Assembly: GCA_001797415.1 (NCBI GenBank)
Contig: MGPL01000056.1
Span: 1 to 6,225, forward strand
Length of the DNA stretch: 6,225 nucleotides
Reading direction: 5' to 3'
Source of the DNA: Deltaproteobacteria bacterium GWA2_55_10
Lineage (GTDB): Bacteria > Desulfobacterota > GWC2-55-46
The notes beneath the pieces are model-generated. The model was given only the letters and a program-made list of their open reading frames with translations. It was not told the DNA's origin and did no database searches. Shown here one piece after another: positions 1 to 4,584 of this stretch. The stretch's first letter is position 1; each line of letters opens with the position of its first letter. A program made the position numbers and the translations under genes.

Positions 1-555
1 GAAGGCCTGTATCTCTCTCTCGCGGTCGCAGATTATGCGCACCGCGACAGACTGCACCCTGCCGGCTGAAAGCCCCCTTCTCACCTTGTCCCATAATATG
101 GGGCTTACCTGGTAGCCCACCAGCCTGTCGAGGACTCTCCTTGCCTGCTGCGCCTCGTACTTGTGCTGGTCGAGAGTGGTCGGGTTTGTAATGGCCTCTT
201 TTACGGCCTTCTCGGTTATTTCGTTGAAGAGGACCCTGAAGGTCTTCTCCTTCTTCTTGTCTATCTCCTCGGCTATATGCCAGGCAATGGCCTCGCCCTC
301 CCTGTCAGGGTCGGGCGCGAGGAATATGCGATCAGCTGTCTTGCCGGCCTTCTTGAGCTCGCGCATCGTCGCGGCCTTGCCCTTGATGAGCTCGTAATGC
401 GGCTCAAAGCCGTTATCTATCTCGATGCCCAATTTGCTCTTGGGCAGGTCCTTTATATGCCCTACCGAGGCCAGCACCAAAAAGTCCTTGCCCAGGAATT
501 TGTTAATAGTCTTGGCCTTTGCCGGCGATTCCACTATGACAAGCGATTTTCCCAT
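1..555 (-). CDS. topA: DNA topoisomerase I, N-terminal 185 residues (cut by left window edge)
   Basis: Type IA topoisomerase, which relaxes negative supercoils by cutting and resealing one DNA strand. Reading leftward from the ATG at 553-555, the frame stays open to base 1, giving 185 residues of a protein that usually has 700-900. The TOPRIM domain is plain: it begins MGKSLVIVESPAKAKTI with the catalytic Glu9, and the metal-binding motif DPDREGEAI gives Asp82, Asp84 and Glu86. Next come the start of the family's next domain, RRVLDRLVGYQVSP (139-152), and GLSAGRVQSVAVR (161-173). The active-site tyrosine and any C-terminal zinc fingers lie outside the window. The ribosome binding site is modest: AAGGA at 568-572 is 12 bases from the ATG and AGG at 559-561 is 3 bases away. 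The start is nonetheless secure because the protein begins exactly where the family does. It lies downstream of dprA, as in many bacteria, but has its own promoter (597-625). Confidence 0.97.
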   Translation of the reverse strand, partial: MGKSLVIVESPAKAKTINKFLGKDFLVLASVGHIKDLPKSKLGIEIDNGFEPHYELIKGKAATMRELKKAGKTADRIFLAPDPDREGEAIAWHIAEEIDKKKEKTFRVLFNEITEKAVKEAITNPTTLDQHKYEAQQARRVLDRLVGYQVSPILWDKVRRGLSAGRVQSVAVRIICDREREIQAF

Positions 556-596
556 ATACCTGTTCGTTCCTTATTTTTGTTCTGTAAAACGATGAA

Positions 597-625
597 ACTA
601 TCTCTCAGGCCGAAGCCCTTGTCAA
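597..625 (-). promoter_or_regulatory. Candidate sigma70-type promoter of topA
   Basis: On the minus strand a perfect -35 box TTGACA (620-625) is followed, after a 17-base spacer, by GATAGT (597-602), which matches the -10 consensus at four of six positions. The start of transcription would fall near 590, giving a topA leader of about 35 bases. Spacing, orientation and position all fit, so topA can be transcribed independently of dprA. Not tested experimentally. Confidence 0.65.
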
Positions 626-696
626 GTACGTTGAAGATTATCCGGTTTTTTTGAGACGGTCTGCCCTGGTCATCCGGTGCGGTTCCAAAGAAAAAT

Positions 697-705
697 ATTA
701 TATCA
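697..705 (-). promoter_or_regulatory. Possible second, upstream topA promoter (extended -10)
   Basis: The minus strand carries a perfect TATAAT (697-702) preceded by TGA (703-705), which together form an extended -10 element. No good -35 box lies 16-18 bases upstream (CCTGCA at 17 bases is poor), which extended -10 promoters can tolerate. Transcription from here would give a topA leader of about 135 bases. It sits between the palindromic repeat and the better promoter at 597-625. TATAAT can occur by chance in this locally AT-rich patch, so this is a weak call. Confidence 0.35.
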
Positions 706-747
706 CAGCCCGCTTCCGATGCAGGACGGATTTCGTTCATTAACCCC

Positions 748-876
748 AGGCTTCAAATAAGCTCCATATGCAAGGCCCCGGTTAAATCGGGGAGCGAGGA
801 ACGAGTCGTACTCTTTCTGTACGTCGCAGTGACTCGCTTTGAGGCCAACGCAGCAGATAGACTTTTTCAGCAGCCT
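748..876. repeat. Palindromic intergenic repeat (about 130 bp) with imperfect terminal inverted repeats
   Basis: The two ends are imperfect inverted copies of about 24 bases. The left end reads AGGCTTCAAATAAGCTCC and continues ATATGC (748-771). The right end, read on the minus strand, is AGGCTGCTGAAAAAGTC and continues TATCTGC (853-876). Inside are further paired arms: GCGAG (794-798) with CTCGC (833-837), and CGTAC (807-811) with GTACG (819-823) around a TCTTTCT loop. A small separate hairpin, CCCCG/CGGGG, lies at 776-792. The whole element can fold into one long imperfect stem. It has no coding capacity, so it resembles a REP/MITE-type element. From memory, the GCTGAAAAAGTC end and the CTGCTGCGTTG stretch belong to an intergenic repeat common in Geobacter-like genomes; this is unverified. 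The right end overlaps the last base of the dprA stop codon. No convincing target-site duplication is visible. Confidence 0.7.
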
Positions 877-1955
877 TAAAACCTCCTGACGAACTGCTTG
901 CCCGGCTTCTGTTCTACATACCCCTTCAGCTCCATATCGAGGAGTACCGTTGCCGCCCTTGCCGCGCTGACGCCGGTCCTCTCAAGCAGTCCCTCTATGT
1001 GCATTGGCCCGTCTTCCAGGGCATCGAGGAAAAGCGCCTCGTCGCCTTCCACCACGGGCCGCTCTCGATTTCCGGCCTGCCTGTACGGTATTATCGATAG
1101 CGCGGCGGCAACATCCGCGGCGTTCTCTACAAGAGCCGCGCCTTCCTTTATGAGCTTGTTGGTCCCGCTGCTCTTAACAGACGTCGCCTGCCCGGGCACG
1201 GCGAAGACATCCCTGCCGTACTCCAGCGATAGCCTTGCCGTCATAAGAGACCCGCTCCTCTGCGGGGCCTCGACTACGACGACTCCGAGGGAGAGCCCGC
1301 TTATTATCCTGTTCCTCCGCGGGAAGTTGTACGGCAGCGGAGGGGTGGACATCGGGTACTCTGAGATGAGCACGCCCTTTTCGGCTATCTCCTCGTAGAG
1401 CTTCTTCGATTCGCCGGGATAGATCTTATCGACTCCGGTGCCGAGCACGGCGGCAGTGAAGCCGCCAGCGGATAGAGCGCCCTTGTGGGCCGCGGTATCG
1501 CAGCCCCTTGCCATTCCGCTCACTATCAAGGCGCCTGAACAGGCGAGCTCGCTTCCGAGCGTCTCGGCCATTCTAAGCCCGTAATGGCTTGGGTGCCTTG
1601 TCCCTACTATCGCCACAGCCGGAAGCTCTTCCCTGTACTCGTTGCCCTTCATGTAAAGAAGGCACGGCGGGTCAAAGGTCTTCCTGAGGAGCGCCGGAAA
1701 GCCCGGGTCGTCGAAGGGCACTATCCTGACATTGTGCTTACCCGCTGACTCTATTTCCTTCTCGACTCTGTCCCATGCGTCGAATTCCTTCATCGACCGC
1801 GCGAACGCGGCGGAGCTGCCAGCGAAGGCCTTTGCGCCGGCAGCGAATATCTCCTCAGGAGATCCGAAGGTCTCGAGGAGGGTCCCTGCGTTCATGCGTT
1901 CGATGCCCTTCAACATGCTCAGGGCAAGCCAGTATTCAAGCCTTTTCCTACCCAA
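876..1955 (-). CDS. dprA: DNA processing protein DprA (Smf), TTG start
   Basis: DprA binds single-stranded DNA entering the cytoplasm during natural transformation and loads RecA on it; many non-transformable bacteria also keep it. The 359-residue length is normal. A helical N-terminal region (about 1-100) precedes the Rossmann-like DprA core (about 112-285), which shows AIVGTRHPSHYG (115-126), SGMARGCDTAAHKGAL (146-161), VLGTGVDKIYP (170-180), FPRRNRIISG (211-220), RSGSLMTA (233-240) and DVFAVPG (249-255). A C-terminal winged helix (about 302-359) includes LLERTGVSAARAATVLLDME. I take the TTG at 1953-1955 as the start because a strong ribosome binding site, AAGGGGAG, lies 5 bases upstream and the protein then begins like its family. 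The nearby ATG at 1958-1960 is in another frame and stops after 13 codons. It follows the terminator of the LysM gene, and I see no good promoter in the gap. Its stop codon abuts the palindromic repeat. Confidence 0.96.
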   Translation of the reverse strand: MGRKRLEYWLALSMLKGIERMNAGTLLETFGSPEEIFAAGAKAFAGSSAAFARSMKEFDAWDRVEKEIESAGKHNVRIVPFDDPGFPALLRKTFDPPCLLYMKGNEYREELPAVAIVGTRHPSHYGLRMAETLGSELACSGALIVSGMARGCDTAAHKGALSAGGFTAAVLGTGVDKIYPGESKKLYEEIAEKGVLISEYPMSTPPLPYNFPRRNRIISGLSLGVVVVEAPQRSGSLMTARLSLEYGRDVFAVPGQATSVKSSGTNKLIKEGAALVENAADVAAALSIIPYRQAGNRERPVVEGDEALFLDALEDGPMHIEGLLERTGVSAARAATVLLDMELKGYVEQKPGKQFVRRF

Positions 1956-1960
1956 ACCAT

Positions 1961-1968
1961 CTCCCCTT
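1961..1968 (-). promoter_or_regulatory. Ribosome binding site of dprA that fixes a TTG start
   Basis: The minus strand reads AAGGGGAG followed by 5 bases and then TTG. This is a strong match to the anti-Shine-Dalgarno sequence at near-ideal spacing. It is the main reason to place the dprA start at the TTG (1953-1955) and not at the next in-frame Met, residue 14. Confidence 0.75.
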
Positions 1969-2002
1969 AAGGCTCAAGTCCGATTCGATTGTGGACGGGA
2001 AG

Positions 2003-2037
2003 TTGAAAGAAATGGGGAACGGCCTGAGCCGTTCCCC
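2003..2037 (-). terminator. Rho-independent terminator of the lipoprotein-LysM pair
   Basis: A perfect 10-bp stem, GGGGAACGGC (2014-2023) with GCCGTTCCCC (2028-2037), closes a 4-base loop. On the minus strand it starts 17 bases after the LysM stop codon and is followed by a broken T-rich tail, ATTTCTTTC. The stem is very stable but the T tract is interrupted, so termination may be incomplete and some transcripts could continue into dprA, which has no obvious promoter of its own. Confidence 0.75.
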
Positions 2038-2054
2038 GATGAAATCGATGGACT

Positions 2055-3155
2055 CTATTCGGTACGGAGCGTGGAGACCTTATCGCCCCAGACAATGGAG
2101 TTGAAGCTCTTGACGACCAGGCCGGTTGAGGTGCCCTCATCAGTCTCGAGCACAACGAAGGTGCCGAGCTCTACAGGGGGCATCTCCACTTTTTTCTTCG
2201 CGCTCATCGGGTCAGCCGCTTTCTTCACGGGCCTGAATATGCGCATGATATTGCCTGACCTGAGGCCGTCATTAGAGCCCTTGTCTATGTAGACGATGTC
2301 GCCTGCCGAGATGTTCTCCTTTGATTCAAGCGCCGTAACGATTACGCCCGTAATCTCCGACTCGGCATTCGAGAGCTCAATTTCTGAAACAGGTTCGCTC
2401 CAGCCCTTAAGCCTCGCGCCTGCGGGGATCTCCTTGAACGACCTGTCGATTGTGCCCTCCGCGGTGCCGTCGGCCTTTGTGACCTTGACTGACCCGAGTA
2501 CGTCAACCTCGTAGCCCAGCTTCTGGTCTGTCTCAGGATGCCGTATGATCTTCCTGGTCGTATATACGAGATAGCGGTCTCCGACAGCGGCGGCAGAGCC
2601 TTCCTTGAATGAGATGACGACCTGATCGCCCTCGCTCATGAAGAGCCTCTCGTCCTTCGGGGCGACTATCGCGCCGCTGCCCTCGAACTCCTTCATTGAG
2701 ACAAAGCCGCTCCTCATTATGGCCTGGTCCTTTACGACAGGCCCCTTGGGAGGCGCGGGAACAACTGCGGGCAGAGCCTCTTCCGCTTCGGGCTCCAGCA
2801 CGACAGTGCTCTCGCCCGTGTCTTCGACAGGCACCTTCTCAAGGGCATCGGCCTTCGCGTCCCCGGGCTCCAGTATCTCTATGCCGTCAGGGGTTATCTT
2901 GACGATGTTCCCCGGGTATATGAGATGCGGGTTCCTGATATACGGATTGAGCTTCCAGACGCCGGGCCATTTGAACGGGTCATTGAGGTATTTCCCGGTG
3001 ATATCCCAGAGCGTGTCCCTTGGGACGATCTTGTGATAGATCGTCTCTTCGCCTTTCGGGGCGGCTGCCAAGGCAGCCGTCTCTTCCGCGAGCGCCGTAG
3101 ACGAGCTTAAGAGTGTCGCGGCTGCAAGCGCAATCAAATACCTTTTCTGGGTCAT
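2055..3155 (-). CDS. tsaP: Secreted LysM peptidoglycan-binding protein, TsaP-like
   Basis: The 366-residue protein opens with a signal peptide (1-23, likely cleaved after ALA), then one LysM domain (about 39-88) with the landmarks DTLWDITGKYL and NPHLIYPGNIVKI. A Pro/Glu/Ala-rich linker (about 95-145) leads to a beta-rich C-terminal half. That half seems to hold two copies of one module: GDQVVISFKEGS...GDRYLVY (from 176) and GDIVYIDKGSNDGL...GNIMRIF (from 285). LysM domains bind peptidoglycan, so the mature protein should act in the periplasm. TsaP proteins of type IV pili combine a LysM domain with such a C-terminal region, sit with the PilQ secretin, and in several proteobacteria are encoded next to dprA, as here. 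The TsaP name rests on architecture and gene order recalled from memory, so it is probable, not proven. It starts 6 bases after the lipoprotein stop. Its AAAGG ribosome binding site (3165-3169, spacing 9) lies within that gene's final codons, so the two are co-translated. Confidence 0.85.
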   Translation of the reverse strand: MTQKRYLIALAAATLLSSSTALAEETAALAAAPKGEETIYHKIVPRDTLWDITGKYLNDPFKWPGVWKLNPYIRNPHLIYPGNIVKITPDGIEILEPGDAKADALEKVPVEDTGESTVVLEPEAEEALPAVVPAPPKGPVVKDQAIMRSGFVSMKEFEGSGAIVAPKDERLFMSEGDQVVISFKEGSAAAVGDRYLVYTTRKIIRHPETDQKLGYEVDVLGSVKVTKADGTAEGTIDRSFKEIPAGARLKGWSEPVSEIELSNAESEITGVIVTALESKENISAGDIVYIDKGSNDGLRSGNIMRIFRPVKKAADPMSAKKKVEMPPVELGTFVVLETDEGTSTGLVVKSFNSIVWGDKVSTLRTE

Positions 3156-3161
3156 CTTGGC

Positions 3162-3884
3162 CTACCTTTCGCCTTTGAGGCCATCGAGGGCCTTCCTTGC
3201 CTTTGAGGCGGCATCAGAGGAGGGATACATTGAAAGGAGCCTTTCGAAGTACTCCCTGGCCTTTCCCGGCCTCTTCATCTCTACATTGGAAAACCCCGCC
3301 TTCAGGAGCGCGTCCGGGGTCTTGTTCTCTTCGGGATATTTATCGGCTGTCTCTGCGAACTTCTCAAGGGCTTTTTCAAAGTCCTTCTCGGTGTAATACG
3401 ACTCGCCTGTCCAATAGAGCGCGTTGTCCGAGAGGCTGTGCCTCGGATAGGCCTTCAGGAAGGCCGTAAACGCTTCCCTGGACTCCCCGTACCTTCCGGC
3501 CATGAACAGGTCCTGCCCCCTGTTGTACATATCCTGGGCAGCGAGCATGGTCTCCTTCACGGTGTGGGACCGCTGCATGGGGCCGGGATTATACTTCAAA
3601 GGCTCTTCAACGAGCGGCACGACCTTGAGCCCCTCCGGCGGGGCTGCAGGCACAGCCTGGGCAGAGAGCTTCTCGATCTCCAACCTCGAGCTTTCAGCCT
3701 TCTCATTCAGGAGCGTAATCCTGTTTCCGAGGTCGTCTATCCTCGAATTGGCGTCGCTGAAAGAAGCCTTCAGTTCCGATACCTGGGCAGAGAGCTGGTC
3801 GATCGCCTTCTGCTGCTCCTTCATACCGGCGCAGCCCGTGAGCGCCGCAGCCGTACAGAGTAACACAAGAGTTTTCAGCTTCAT
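3162..3884 (-). CDS. ybgF: YbgF/CpoB-like lipoprotein: coiled coil plus TPR repeats
   Basis: The 240-residue protein has a lipoprotein signal with lipobox LTGC, lipidated at Cys18. The next residue is Ala, which favours sorting to the outer membrane. Residues about 21-76 have the heptad-like pattern of a coiled coil. A Pro-rich linker (about 77-105) leads to three tetratricopeptide repeats (about 117-235), including YNRGQDLFMAGRYGESREAF and ALYWTGESYYTEKDFEKALE. This coiled coil plus TPR layout is that of YbgF/CpoB, which in E. coli links Tol-Pal to peptidoglycan synthesis. E. coli CpoB is soluble, whereas this one is lipidated. No tol or pal gene is present, and the partner gene encodes a TsaP-like protein, so a role with a pilus secretin is an alternative. 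The start is forced: an in-frame TAA lies at 3894-3896 and the next Met (21) is past the lipobox. The only Shine-Dalgarno-like sequence, AAGGGGA (3898-3904), is 13 bases away, which is long. Confidence 0.88.
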   Translation of the reverse strand: MKLKTLVLLCTAAALTGCAGMKEQQKAIDQLSAQVSELKASFSDANSRIDDLGNRITLLNEKAESSRLEIEKLSAQAVPAAPPEGLKVVPLVEEPLKYNPGPMQRSHTVKETMLAAQDMYNRGQDLFMAGRYGESREAFTAFLKAYPRHSLSDNALYWTGESYYTEKDFEKALEKFAETADKYPEENKTPDALLKAGFSNVEMKRPGKAREYFERLLSMYPSSDAASKARKALDGLKGER

Positions 3885-3892
3885 TTTCGGAA

Positions 3893-3920
3893 ATTAATCC
3901 CCTTCCCCGGTTTTTGTCAA
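3893..3920 (-). promoter_or_regulatory. Candidate promoter almost touching the lipoprotein gene start
   Basis: On the minus strand a perfect TTGACA (3915-3920) and ATTAAT (3893-3898; four of six -10 matches) are 16 bases apart. Only 8 bases separate the -10 box from the ATG at 3882-3884, so transcription would begin within a base or two of the start codon and give a leaderless mRNA. The Shine-Dalgarno-like AAGGGGA falls inside this promoter and would not be transcribed. Confidence 0.5.
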
Positions 3921-3951
3921 GCTAAATCATTGCGGCGGGGCCGGTTTACGC

Positions 3952-3979
3952 CTTATACCCGAATTTACCGCCGCTTCAA
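3952..3979 (-). promoter_or_regulatory. Alternative, more distant promoter for the lipoprotein-LysM pair
   Basis: The minus strand carries TTGAAG (3974-3979; four of six) and TATAAG (3952-3957; five of six) with a 16-base spacer. Transcription from about 3945 would give a leader near 60 bases that includes the AAGGGGA sequence at 3898-3904. An 8-base direct repeat (ATTCGGGT on the minus strand) occurs at 3957-3964, beside this -10 box, and at 3993-4000; it may be chance. Confidence 0.4.
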
Positions 3980-3999
3980 ATATTAGTCAGTGACCCGAA

Positions 4000-4584
4000 T
4001 CACTCTTCCCTTTCGAGCATCTCATTAATACGCTTCCCGAGCGCTATCTTGCCCTCGCCCGTTTCCGCGGAGAAGAGGACCGGGCTCTCAAAGGGTATGG
4101 TCTTTTTAATCTTCGACATCCGTGACGACAGCTGGTTCTTTGAGAGCTTGTCTATCTTCGTGAATACGACTGTCCGGGCGATGCCCTGTACGTCAAGCCA
4201 TTCAAGCACCCCGGCCACCTCCTCGCCGACGTCCCTCCTCGGGTCAAGTATCAGGAGCGCGCCCCTGATGCTCTCCCTTTTCCTGAAGAACTCCTCCGTC
4301 ATGCTCTCCCAGGACCTTCTCTCCTCTTTAGAGACCTTCGCGTACCCGATGCCGGGCAGGTCTACGATGTAGAAGCTGCCGTTTATCCGGTAGAAGTTCA
4401 TGGTGCGAGTCTTGCCCGGCTGGGAACTGGTCTTGGCGAGCCCCTTCCTGTTGACGAGCGCGTTTATCAGGGACGACTTGCCGACGTTGCTCCTGCCTAT
4501 GAGCACGACCTCCGGGAGGCTCGCTGCAGGGCACTGCGCGATCTTTACCGCGCTCGCTATGTATTCCGCACTGGTCACTTTCAT
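4000..4584 (-). CDS. engB: Ribosome-biogenesis GTPase EngB (YihA/YsxC)
   Basis: EngB is a small TrmE-Era-type GTPase needed for assembly of the large ribosomal subunit. The 194-residue length is typical. All nucleotide-binding motifs are present: G1 GRSNVGKSS (30-38), the conserved switch I region SSQPGKTRTMNFY (53-65), G3 DLPG (75-78), G4 TKIDK (142-146) and a G5-like SAETGEG (172-178). The diagnostic GIGYAKV stretch follows G3. The ATG (4582-4584) shares one base with the stop codon of the upstream ATPase gene (TGATG), so translation is probably coupled. An AGGAG sits 17 bases upstream, too far to act as a normal ribosome binding site, which also points to reinitiation. No in-frame start codon lies just upstream. 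I see no clear terminator after its stop codon, so some read-through into the lipoprotein gene is possible. Confidence 0.97.
   Translation of the reverse strand: MKVTSAEYIASAVKIAQCPAASLPEVVLIGRSNVGKSSLINALVNRKGLAKTSSQPGKTRTMNFYRINGSFYIVDLPGIGYAKVSKEERRSWESMTEEFFRKRESIRGALLILDPRRDVGEEVAGVLEWLDVQGIARTVVFTKIDKLSKNQLSSRMSKIKKTIPFESPVLFSAETGEGKIALGKRINEMLEREE

Noticed and set aside
534..740. 68-codon minus-strand open frame between dprA and topA (begins MNEIRPASEAG)
   Set aside because: It runs across both topA promoter candidates and overlaps the topA start out of frame. It has no recognisable motif and is best explained as a chance open frame.
776..792. Small hairpin CCCCG/CGGGG as a stand-alone dprA terminator
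   Set aside because: The stem is only 5 bp with no T tract, and it lies inside the larger palindromic repeat, which explains it better.
740..880. Target-site duplication flanking the palindromic repeat
   Set aside because: TTAA occurs near both ends but at different distances from the inverted termini, so it cannot be called a duplication.
1958..1960. ATG five bases upstream of the dprA TTG as the start codon
   Set aside because: It is in a different reading frame and reaches a stop after 13 codons.
3932..3974. Inverted repeat GCGGCGG / CCGCCGC after engB as a terminator
   Set aside because: The arms are only 7 bp with a loop near 29 bases and no following T run on the minus strand, so it is not convincing.
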